From JBDNJM01 sp041687755 (lineage in GTDB: Bacteria > Planctomycetota > UBA1135 > GCA-002686595), in assembly GCA_041687755.1 (NCBI GenBank), contig JBDNJM010000058.1, positions 62,001 through 126,000 of the forward strand: 64,000 nt of DNA, written 5' to 3'. The notes under the pieces were generated by a model. It made no database searches. It saw only the letters and a program-made list of their open reading frames with translations, and was not told where the DNA came from. Positions 41,761-48,683 of this stretch are shown piece by piece. The stretch's first letter is position 1, and every line of letters begins with the position of its first letter. The translations under genes were made by a program, and so were the position numbers.

Positions 41761-43722
41761 ATGCCGGACCCTGATCGCCTCGCTTCCTACCCGTCCGCAG
41801 GAACCCCCGCCGCGGGTGCCGGGGCCGAGCCCGCGCAGGGCCTACCGATCGTGAAGGGGCCCGATCCGGCCGCAGACCAGGGAACGGGCTGGCTGTGGCT
41901 GGCGCTGGGGCTCCTCCCCGGCCTGCTGCTCGCTGTGTGGCTGTACTGGCCGAGCCGCGCGGCCGGGTTCATTTCTGACGATACGGCTGCCATCGGCTAC
42001 GTGTTTAGGCAGGGGTCCTGGTCGGACTGGACCCAGGCCCAGTACGGCCTCGAAAGCATCCGTTTCTGGCGCCCGCTCGTCACCAGTTCGCTTGGGTGGG
42101 TCGCGGCCGTGTTCGGGCCCGAGGCCGGGCCCCAACGGGCGTTCAACCTGCTGGCGGCCCTCGCCGCGATGCTCGCGGGCGGTGGGCTCACGGCTCGGCT
42201 GATGCCGCGCTCCGCCGGGCGTGCCGCTCAGATGGCCGCAGTGGCCGCCGCGGGGCTGCTACTGGCCAGCTTCATGCATCAGGGCGGCACGACGACCTGG
42301 GTGGTCGGGCGCGTGGACTCGCTGTGCCTGCCGTTCGTGCTCGCCGCGGGATGGGCTGGTGCGGCCGGCCGCGGCTGGCTAGCGGCCGTGGCCTGCGGGC
42401 TGGCCATCGCCACCAAAGAGATGGGCTTGATGGCGCCGATTTGCGTGCTCGGGGCGGCCTGGGGTGCGGGGCGCCCTCCAGGTGAAGTCGTCCGGACCGC
42501 CCTGCCGGGATGGATCGTCTTGGCGGTGCTGGTCGTCCTGCGAGCGAGGTTTATTGGGGACTGGGTGGGTGGCTATGCGACCCCGGCCGCCCTGGACTTC
42601 GGGCGCCTCCCCGTCGCTGCTGAGGGAGTGGGTAGCGCGTTGGGAAGCGGCTCGCTACTGCTGCCCGCGGCGCTGATCCTGGCCTGGTGGGCCGGCGGCC
42701 GCCCCTGGCGCTCTGCGGCGGGGCTGCTGCTTCCGGCGACGGCGAGCTTCGCCTTGCTCGGACCACTACTCCTGAGCGGGGGGCTCCTGGCCGAGCATCG
42801 TCGCTGGCTGCTCGTTCCCGACGCTCTGCTGTGCATCGCGGCGGCCGTCGCGCTCGGTCGCGCATGGGCCGCGCGCTCGCCCGGCGGGGCGCGGCGCGTC
42901 GCCGCAGCTCTGCTGGCCGTGGTCCTCTTGGGCGCGGCGGTCGCGCAACGCTCAGGCACCGCCCGGCAAAGCGTTACCGCCTGGACCGCCGGGGCGAACC
43001 TGGCCACGGAGTTCACCGGTCGAGTGCGCGCCGCCACGGCCGCCCTCGAGCCCTCCCAGTCGCCGGTCTTTGTTGTGGACGTGCCGCGGACAACTCCCGG
43101 AGGCGAGGCGTACGCCCTCCACTGGGGCTTCGCCGATCGTTTTCGCGGCCCGTTCGAAGCGACGCCGCGGCCAGTCTGGCCCTGGCGCACCGTGTTCGGT
43201 CACCCCGACAGCGAGCGCGGGCCGATCGTGCTGCCGATCGGCGGGCTGCGCTATCCGACCATCGACCCCCTGCCGCGCCGGGCCCAGCGTTCCGTTCCCG
43301 TGCTGGAGCTGGACGCGGACGCCTCGGGCGAGCTGCGCTTCACGCTGGGGCCCGAAATCCTCCAATCGGGCGCCGGCCCCGTCCTGAAGCTGTCCGGGAC
43401 GTTCCCGTGCCCGCGGCTCGAACTCGTGCTGTTCACGGCCCTTGGCTACGAGCCGGCGACCTGGGGCGGCCCGTGGCCCCCAGTCGACGGTCACCTGGAC
43501 CTACCCCTCCGCGATCTCCTGCTCAGCCCCGGACGCGTCCCGCTCTCCGAGACGCTGGCGCTCGCCGCGGACGTGGGGGAGCGGATCGCTTACCTGGAGT
43601 TGCGCGCGGTGGACGACGAGCGGGGACAAACCAACCGCCCGATCGCTGCCAGCAATTGGATTCGCCTGGAGTTAACGCCTGAACTGGCGGACGCGCTCCG
43701 CCAGCGCGTCTTTACGCGCTAG
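41761..43722 (+). CDS. GT-C-like polytopic membrane protein
   Basis: 653 residues. A ~40-residue Pro/Ala-rich cytosolic N terminus, then about ten hydrophobic helices to ~residue 405 (LWLALGLLPGLLLAVWLYWP, MAAVAAAGLLLASFMHQG, LPFVLAAGWAGAAGRGWLAA, LLLPAALILAWWAGG, AALLAVVLLGAAVAQ), followed by a ~240-residue soluble C-terminal domain. The first extracytoplasmic loop carries GFISDDTAAIGYVFRQG, an acidic pair in the place of the catalytic Asp of GT-C glycosyltransferases (PMT/ArnT/TMTC type), and FWRPLVTSSLG follows, which is also common in that group. It may therefore transfer a sugar from a polyprenyl-phosphate donor outside the membrane; equally, it could be an uncharacterised membrane protein. 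Alone between divergent and convergent neighbours. Confidence 0.7.
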   Translation: MPDPDRLASYPSAGTPAAGAGAEPAQGLPIVKGPDPAADQGTGWLWLALGLLPGLLLAVWLYWPSRAAGFISDDTAAIGYVFRQGSWSDWTQAQYGLESIRFWRPLVTSSLGWVAAVFGPEAGPQRAFNLLAALAAMLAGGGLTARLMPRSAGRAAQMAAVAAAGLLLASFMHQGGTTTWVVGRVDSLCLPFVLAAGWAGAAGRGWLAAVACGLAIATKEMGLMAPICVLGAAWGAGRPPGEVVRTALPGWIVLAVLVVLRARFIGDWVGGYATPAALDFGRLPVAAEGVGSALGSGSLLLPAALILAWWAGGRPWRSAAGLLLPATASFALLGPLLLSGGLLAEHRRWLLVPDALLCIAAAVALGRAWAARSPGGARRVAAALLAVVLLGAAVAQRSGTARQSVTAWTAGANLATEFTGRVRAATAALEPSQSPVFVVDVPRTTPGGEAYALHWGFADRFRGPFEATPRPVWPWRTVFGHPDSERGPIVLPIGGLRYPTIDPLPRRAQRSVPVLELDADASGELRFTLGPEILQSGAGPVLKLSGTFPCPRLELVLFTALGYEPATWGGPWPPVDGHLDLPLRDLLLSPGRVPLSETLALAADVGERIAYLELRAVDDERGQTNRPIAASNWIRLELTPELADALRQRVFTR

Positions 43723-43760
43723 TCGCAAAGGGACGGCCCCTCGCACCCGTGCACCTGGGC

Positions 43761-43801
43761 CACGGCGCCACCGGGGCACGGCGCCGCCGGGGCACGGCGC
43801 G
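43761..43801. repeat. 16-bp tandem repeat, 2.6 copies
   Basis: CACGGCGCCACCGGGG (43761-43776), CACGGCGCCGCCGGGG (43777-43792) and CACGGCGCG (43793-43801), filling the 80-nt spacer between two convergent genes. The GGCGCC palindromes can form small hairpins on either strand. Confidence 0.65.
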
Positions 43802-43802
43802 A

Positions 43803-45146
43803 CTAGAGCACCCGGAGTTCGCCGCGCAGACGTTCCGAGTAGTCCTCCGTGTACTCGAGCTTGAGGTTCTCGTTCTTGTCGCGCCACATGTCGACCTCGA
43901 CGACCGAGCGCTCGGGCAACTCGCTCGCGTAGACCGCGAGGTCCTCCAGCGAGCCCGGCACGAAATAGCGTCGGTTGTTGGCCCGCAGCCGCTCGATCAG
44001 GTCACCCTCCAAGACGCCCAGGCGACTCGCCGGGCCGCCCTCGCGCACGGAGGTGACGTGCATCAAAGTGACGTATTGTCGGCCGTTGAGGATGGTGCGG
44101 GGCTCGACGCGCATCCCGAAGCGCTCGTGCAGCACGCCGTCCACGATAGACCAAGGGGTGGGGCTGACGGTGATGCACTCTTCACCGCGATCCACCTCGA
44201 AGGGGACCTCTCGCAGCTCGCTGAGCGCGACCCAGTGGCGCGTGTAGCTCTGGTAGTCGGTCACAGGTTTGCCGTCAATCGAGCGGACCAGGTCGCCAGC
44301 CTGGAGACCGGCGAGGGCACCGGGCGAGTCGGGCTTGACCTCTAGAATCCGCGCCTGACCCGCAGCGTCCGGCTGGACTTCGATTCCGAACCAGGTGCTG
44401 GCCTGCAGCAGGCTCCCGAACAGCACCTCGCGCACGCGATCCACGGGAATCGCGAAGCCAATGTTCTCGGCGGCCTGGTTCATAGCGGTGTTGATGCCGA
44501 TCAACTCACCGTTGATGTTCAGCAGCGGGCCGCCTGAGTTGCCAGGGTTGATCGAGGCGTCGGTCTGGATCAGCCCCTCGAACTTGAGCATGCTCGCGCC
44601 CAGCTGACCGGGGACGTCGATGTTGCGGTGCAGGCCAGAAATGATTCCGCGGCTGACCGTGAAGGACTGTCCGTAGGGATTGCCGATAGCGATGACCGGT
44701 TCCGCGATCATCAGGTCGTTGCTGCGTCCCATCGGGACGGTGGGAAAGGGCTGCTCGGACTCGATTTTGAGGAGCGCCAGGTCTTCGGAGGGCTCCGCCG
44801 AAATCAGACGTGCGTCGTACACGACGGGGTCGAGGGCCTCGTCGAAGCGGACGCGGATGTTCTCTGCGTTGGCGACCACGTGGTAGTTCGTGACCACGTA
44901 CCCGTCGTCGAAGATGACGACTCCGGACCCGCCGGACTGGGCGATCTGATCCCGGGTCCAACCGAAGATGGTCTGACGTCCCGGGACGACAAATTCTGTC
45001 TCGACGTACACCACCGCGGGGCGCGCGCTGCGCGCCACCAGAACTTCTGGCGTCACGCGCAGGGTCATCGGGTCCGGCCCCTCGGCGACGGGCCCTTCCT
45101 GAGGCACGAGCTGGGGCGCGAGGGCGAAGACGAGTGAGATCAGCAT
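43803..45146 (-). CDS. HtrA/DegP-like serine protease with two PDZ domains
   Basis: 447 residues from ATG 45146 (MLISLVFALAPQLVPQEG, a short signal peptide); an in-frame upstream start at 45203 adds an Arg-rich stretch without signal character. Trypsin-like domain: VVTNYHVV (catalytic His), SEDLALLKIE (Asp), INPGNSGGPLLNINGELIGI (Ser in G-N-S-G-G-P). PDZ1 follows (ILEVKPDSPGALAGLQAGDL, VRSIDGKPVTDY); a second PDZ-like segment, HVTSVREGGPASRLGVLEGD, is near the C terminus. Periplasmic quality-control protease/chaperone that degrades misfolded envelope proteins. Transcribed alone, convergent with the membrane-protein gene. Confidence 0.92.
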   Translation of the reverse strand: MLISLVFALAPQLVPQEGPVAEGPDPMTLRVTPEVLVARSARPAVVYVETEFVVPGRQTIFGWTRDQIAQSGGSGVVIFDDGYVVTNYHVVANAENIRVRFDEALDPVVYDARLISAEPSEDLALLKIESEQPFPTVPMGRSNDLMIAEPVIAIGNPYGQSFTVSRGIISGLHRNIDVPGQLGASMLKFEGLIQTDASINPGNSGGPLLNINGELIGINTAMNQAAENIGFAIPVDRVREVLFGSLLQASTWFGIEVQPDAAGQARILEVKPDSPGALAGLQAGDLVRSIDGKPVTDYQSYTRHWVALSELREVPFEVDRGEECITVSPTPWSIVDGVLHERFGMRVEPRTILNGRQYVTLMHVTSVREGGPASRLGVLEGDLIERLRANNRRYFVPGSLEDLAVYASELPERSVVEVDMWRDKNENLKLEYTEDYSERLRGELRVL

Positions 45147-45552
45147 GGGCTCTAGGGGTCTCTGGGTGCTCGACCGGTGGCGGCGGCGGCCTCCCCACGT
45201 CATACGAGCAGGAACGCCCAGCGTTTGCGCCGGGGCAGGTGCGGCGCAGCAGAGCCCTCGGATCCGGGACGATCCGAACAGGCCGGCTCAGGCTGCTTGG
45301 GCCGCAAAATGCTCCTTCCCGACCCCTCGAGCACCCTCCAGATAGCGACGGATGCCGCTTTTGCAGCCCCCGGCTGCAGACGCGCCGGAGGGTAGGCGTG
45401 AGCGGGCAGTGTGGCTAAATCCAGGCAAGCGAGCGCGGGGACGCTCGAACGACCTACCCGACTCGCACAGTCGGCAGCTAGGAAGCCTTGAGCTGCCCTA
45501 CTCAGAAAGGCGGCTCTCCCTGACCCGCTCCGCTACCCGGCCGTCCGCCGAG
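45147..45552. other. ~400-bp intergenic region, no gene seen
   Basis: No frame with protein-like composition on either strand. It should contain the HtrA promoter (minus strand; TAGAGC lies 2 nt before its ATG). A CCGAC/GTCGG 5-bp hairpin with a 7-nt loop near 45460 looks like an anticodon arm but has no compatible T or D arms. Confidence 0.5.
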
Positions 45553-45640
45553 GCCGTGGGCCTTAGAGGGGCCCGCCGTGGGCCTTAGAGGGGCCCGCCG
45601 TGGGCCTCAGAGGGGCCCGCCGTGGGCTTCAGAGGGGGGG
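45553..45640. repeat. 22-bp tandem repeat, four copies, 3' of the tRNA gene
   Basis: GCCGTGGGCCTTAGAGGGGC(CC) starts at 45553, 45575, 45597 and 45619; copy 3 has one change and copy 4 is degenerate at its end. In the tRNA direction (minus strand) each unit can fold as GGGCC-N7-GGCCC. The array begins 1-2 nt beyond the tRNA CCA end, so it may end or pace tRNA transcription. Confidence 0.8.
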
Positions 45641-45641
45641 G

Positions 45642-45718
45642 TGGTGGGCCATAGTGGATTCGAACCACTGACCTCCACGATGTCAACGTGGCGCTCTAAC
45701 CAACTGAGCTAATGGCCC
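45642..45718 (-). tRNA. tRNA-Val (anticodon GAC), CCA encoded
   Basis: All arms fold without mismatch: acceptor GGGCCAT/ATGGCCC, D arm GCTC/GAGC with AGTTGGTTA loop, anticodon arm CCACG/CGTGG with loop TTGACAT (GAC at 34-36, T at 33), variable loop AGGTC, T arm AGTGG-TTCGAAT-CCACT, discriminator A followed by encoded CCA. Reads GUC/GUU valine codons. Single tRNA flanked by protein genes, with its own promoter. Confidence 0.97.
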
Positions 45719-45730
45719 CTGGAGCGGCGG

Positions 45731-45759
45731 AACTTACGAGGCGGGGGCCTCTGGCTCAA
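45731..45759 (-). promoter_or_regulatory. Promoter of tRNA-Val
   Basis: On the minus strand TTGAGC (45759-45754), 17-nt spacer, TAAGTT (45736-45731). The -10 ends 12 nt before the tRNA 5' end, leaving a leader of about 5 nt. Spacing and position make this the best-supported promoter in the window. Confidence 0.6.
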
Positions 45760-45989
45760 GCCCTTTCCTGGTGAAGCTCCAGGCCGGGCGCACGCGCGGG
45801 GCACTCTGCAGGCCGTTGCCCAATTCTAGGCGAGCCCTTCAGCATCCCTTGGCGTCCTGACGAACGGCTCACCTTCGGCTAGACTCCCCGCCGCAAAATC
45901 ACGCACGGACCGCCCAGGCGAGGGTCCGCGCTTTCCCCCCCTCAGACCCTGCACCGGCCCTCGCGCTCGAGGACCAAGGAGCAAGCCCG

Positions 45990-47111
45990 TTGAAGATCGG
46001 CGTCCCCAGCGAGATCAAGCCCCAAGAGAACCGCGTCGCCCTGACTCCCGCAGGTGCGGATGAGTTGGTTCGCGCTGGGCATCAGGTTGTCGTCCAGCGC
46101 GGTGCGGGACTCGGCAGCGGGTTCGAGGACTCGCACTACGAGGTGGCCGGCGCCCAGATCCTGCCCGACGCCGATGCGGTCTTCGGCGAGGCCGAGATGA
46201 TCGTCAAGGTCAAGGAGCCGCTCGCCGAGGAGTGGAAGCGCATGCGTCCCGGCCAGGTGGTGTTCACGTACTTCCACCTCGCCGCCGACAAGAAGCTCAC
46301 CGAAGGTGTCATGGCGACCGGGGCTCACTGCTTCGCGTATGAGACGCTCGAAGAGCACGGCAAGCTGCCGCTGCTGACGCCGATGAGCGAGGTCGCCGGG
46401 CGCATGTCGATCCAGGCCGGCGCCTACTTCCTGCAGAAGGCCAACGGTGGCCAGGGCACGCTGCTCGGCGGCATTCCCGGCGTGAAGCGCGGCAAGGTGC
46501 TCGTGATCGGCGGCGGCGTCGTTGGGCACAACGCCGCCCGCATGGCCTGCGGCCTGGGCGCGGACGTGACAATTCTTGACACGAACCTCGATCGCCTGCG
46601 CTACCTCGACGAGACGATGCCGGCCAACTGCCGCACCGCCTTCTCATCCCGCCACGACATTCTCGCCCACCTGCCCCACGCCGACCTCTTGGTGGGCGCC
46701 GTGCTGATCCCCGGTGCAGCCGCGCCGAAACTCGTCCGGCGCGAGGACCTCGCCCTGATGAAGCCGGGCAGCGTGATCGTAGATGTCGCTGTGGACCAGG
46801 GCGGCTGCGTGGAAACCTGCCGTGCAACCACGCACGCCGACCCGGTGTTCGAGGTGGACGGCATCCTGCACTACTGCGTTGCGAACATGCCCGGTGCCGT
46901 GCCGCGCACGTCGACCCTGGGCCTCACCAACGCAACCCTGCGCTGGACGCACCAGCTGGCCCGCCTGGGCGCCGAGGCGGCCGTTCGCGAGAGCCGGCCC
47001 CTGGCACTCGCCGCGAACGCGATCGGTGGCCACTTGACCTGCCCCGCGGTGGGCGAGGCCTTCGGTATGCCGGTCGTGGAGCCGTTCGAGGCATTCTCGC
47101 GAATGGCCTGA
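45990..47111 (+). CDS. ald: Alanine dehydrogenase
   Basis: 373 residues, family length. NAD-dependent oxidative deamination of L-alanine to pyruvate and ammonia (reversible), cytosolic. Start is the TTG at 45990: an AAGGAG Shine-Dalgarno at 45976-45981 sits 8 nt upstream and MKIGVPSEIKPQENRVALTP is the standard N terminus. Substrate and catalytic residues are visible: IVKVKEPLAEE (Lys), FTYFHLAADK (His), then the Rossmann motif VLVIGGGVVGHNAARMA, and VDVAVDQGGCVETCRATTH (Asp). Its promoter may include TAGACT at 45880, giving a ~100-nt leader. Convergent/divergent with tRNA-Val; stands alone. Confidence 0.96.
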   Translation: MKIGVPSEIKPQENRVALTPAGADELVRAGHQVVVQRGAGLGSGFEDSHYEVAGAQILPDADAVFGEAEMIVKVKEPLAEEWKRMRPGQVVFTYFHLAADKKLTEGVMATGAHCFAYETLEEHGKLPLLTPMSEVAGRMSIQAGAYFLQKANGGQGTLLGGIPGVKRGKVLVIGGGVVGHNAARMACGLGADVTILDTNLDRLRYLDETMPANCRTAFSSRHDILAHLPHADLLVGAVLIPGAAAPKLVRREDLALMKPGSVIVDVAVDQGGCVETCRATTHADPVFEVDGILHYCVANMPGAVPRTSTLGLTNATLRWTHQLARLGAEAAVRESRPLALAANAIGGHLTCPAVGEAFGMPVVEPFEAFSRMA

Positions 47112-47196
47112 ACCAGGGGCCACCCGGGGGTTCTGGGACGGCCCCAGGCTCCCGGATCCGATAGTGGGGGGGGCTTTGCGGCCCGAGATTCCAACC

Positions 47197-47202
47197 TAGC
47201 CT
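47197..47202 (+). promoter_or_regulatory. Candidate -10 (TAGCCT) for a leaderless uppP transcript
   Basis: TAGCCT ends 7 nt before the ATG at 47210, the same spacing as at 17864 and 23099. A TTTGCG lies 16 nt further upstream (47175-47180). Confidence 0.4.
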
Positions 47203-47209
47203 CCTCCCC

Positions 47210-48094
47210 ATGCTCTCCTCCATCACCCAGGCCGCCGGCGAGGCGGCCCGGGTTGCCTCCGACGGCCTGAACGAGGCTGCGTCCCAGGGCTCGGAGCTCG
47301 GGTCCGTGGTCACCATGGCGGTGCTGCAGGGGCTGACCGAGTTCCTGCCGGTCAGTTCCTCCGGACACTTGGTGCTGGCGGATGCGGCCCTCGACGTCCA
47401 GTTTGCGAGCGGCGCTCTGCTGACGGTGGCGCTGCACGTCGGCACGTTGGTGGCGGTTCTCGCGATCTACGGGAAGGACTTGATCAAGGTGCTGCGGGAC
47501 GCCCTCCGCGGGAAGCCGCGGGAGCTGGGACTGATTCTCCTGGGCAGCGTGCCCGCGGCGGTGGTCGGACTCGGGTTCAAGGACACGGTCGACTCGCTCT
47601 TCGAGCGACCTGATCTGGCGGCGGGCTGCCTGCTCATCACAGCCGCCCTGCTGCTCGTCTCCGACCGCGCGCGCCGACGCCGGGCGGCCGAGGGCGACGT
47701 TCCGGCGGAGCGCGAGATCGGCGTTGCCGACGCCTTGATCATCGGCTTGTCCCAAGCGTTTGCGATCCTGCCGGGCATTTCGCGCTCGGGCTCCACGATC
47801 GCGACCGGGCTCCTGCGCGGACACAGCGCGGACACCTCGGCGCGCTTCTCCTTCTTGCTGAGCCTCCCGGCCATCGGTGGTGCCGCGCTGCTCGATCTGC
47901 CTGAGCTGCAGAACCTGCCCGAGGGCTCCGGTCGAGTGCTGGCCATCGGCTTTGTTGTTTCGGCCGTGGTGGGGCTGTTCGCGCTCAAGCTGTTGCTGAT
48001 CGCCTTGCGCAAGGGCGCGTTCCCCTGGTTCGCGGCCTACTGCGTGGTCCTGGGCGGCAGCTGGCTGCTGTTCGGTCCGTTCCAGCTCGGCTGA
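47210..48094 (+). CDS. uppP: Undecaprenyl-diphosphatase
   Basis: 294 residues, polytopic inner-membrane enzyme that dephosphorylates undecaprenyl pyrophosphate to regenerate the lipid carrier used for peptidoglycan and for the polysaccharide made by the upstream locus. Family motifs: LQGLTEFLPVSSSGHLVLAD (active-site region with Glu and the Ser/His) and LPGISRSGSTIATGLLRG. Seven to eight hydrophobic helices are visible, including LLTVALHVGTLVAVLAIYG, LGLILLGSVPAAVVGLGF, VVSAVVGLFALKLLLIALRK. The N terminus carries an extra ~25-residue amphipathic stretch (MLSSITQAAGEAARVASDGL). Known to confer bacitracin resistance when overexpressed in other bacteria. Confidence 0.95.
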   Translation: MLSSITQAAGEAARVASDGLNEAASQGSELGSVVTMAVLQGLTEFLPVSSSGHLVLADAALDVQFASGALLTVALHVGTLVAVLAIYGKDLIKVLRDALRGKPRELGLILLGSVPAAVVGLGFKDTVDSLFERPDLAAGCLLITAALLLVSDRARRRRAAEGDVPAEREIGVADALIIGLSQAFAILPGISRSGSTIATGLLRGHSADTSARFSFLLSLPAIGGAALLDLPELQNLPEGSGRVLAIGFVVSAVVGLFALKLLLIALRKGAFPWFAAYCVVLGGSWLLFGPFQLG

Positions 48095-48389
48095 GACCTA
48101 CGGGGTCTCCACGCGGGGCCATCGCGGCTCGCTCCGGCAGAGCTGTGGGGCGCTAGGGCGCGTGGGCTCGCCGCGGATCCCCTCGCGGTGACGGACGTGG
48201 AGTGCACGCAGTCCGGGTCGCCGGCGGCTCGACCGACTGCGGGAACCCGAAGCTGATCGTCGGGTCGCCCGCTCCGACGCCGAGCCCGGAGAACGCGGGG
48301 CCCTGGATGGAGAACTTCTTCTAGAAACTCGGTCCCATTCGCGTTCGTTGGGCCTAAGCCTTTCGAAGCGCCCAGCGCAGCACAACGTC

Positions 48390-48488
48390 ATGCAGCTCCA
48401 CATCGAACAGCAAACGCCGCCCCAGCGGCAGTGGTGGTGGCCCCAGCGGTCCGGATCGTCTCCGGAGCTGGTGCTCACCCACGCGTGA
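48390..48488 (+). CDS. trpL: trp operon leader peptide with three consecutive Trp codons
   Basis: 32-residue ORF: ATG 48390, TGA 48486-48488. Residues 15-17 are TGG TGG TGG (48432-48440), preceded by QQTPPQRQ and followed by PQRSGSSPELVLTHA. No other run of Trp codons occurs nearby, and the ORF is followed 25 nt later by a 15-bp terminator hairpin and then trpE. This is the arrangement of trp attenuators: with little charged tRNA-Trp the ribosome stalls at the Trp codons and prevents the terminator. A short TCCGGA hairpin (48450-48455 with 48461-48466) and GAGCTGG/CCAGCTC (48465-48471 with 48495-48501) are mutually exclusive pairings that could form the switch. The leader start lacks a clear Shine-Dalgarno. 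Confidence 0.8.
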   Translation: MQLHIEQQTPPQRQWWWPQRSGSSPELVLTHA

Positions 48489-48513
48489 CGCAACCCAGCT
48501 CTTCAAAGAGACG

Positions 48514-48548
48514 AAGCGGGCCTCCGAGACATCCTCGGGGGCCCGCTT
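48514..48548 (+). terminator. trp attenuator terminator hairpin
   Basis: AAGCGGGCCTCCGAG (48514-48528) pairs with CTCGGGGGCCCGCTT (48534-48548): 15 bp with one U-G pair and a 5-nt loop, followed by TTGCGTTTC. It lies between the Trp-rich leader ORF and trpE, 135 nt before the trpE start, and nothing else upstream would need terminating. Confidence 0.85.
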
Positions 48549-48683
48549 TGCGTTTCAGAGCTGCCACGGAGCTCCCGCGGGGCTGCCGCAGGGCTGCCAG
48601 AGGGCCCCGAGCGGCCCGAACTTCACCCCGCTCCGACCCGGAGCACCACCCATCCCCGCCATGCCTCACCCCGCTCCCAGCCC

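Noticed and set aside
45430..45540. tRNA-like region (CCGAC/GTCGG hairpin with 7-nt loop, GCTCGAAC-like T-loop)
   Set aside because: T-arm stems do not pair, position 33 is not T on either strand and no acceptor stem closes; not a tRNA.
48202..48324. 40-residue ORF ending TPSPENAGPWMENFF before the trp leader
   Set aside because: GTG start without a Shine-Dalgarno and no recognisable family; may be the end of a decayed gene but cannot be supported.
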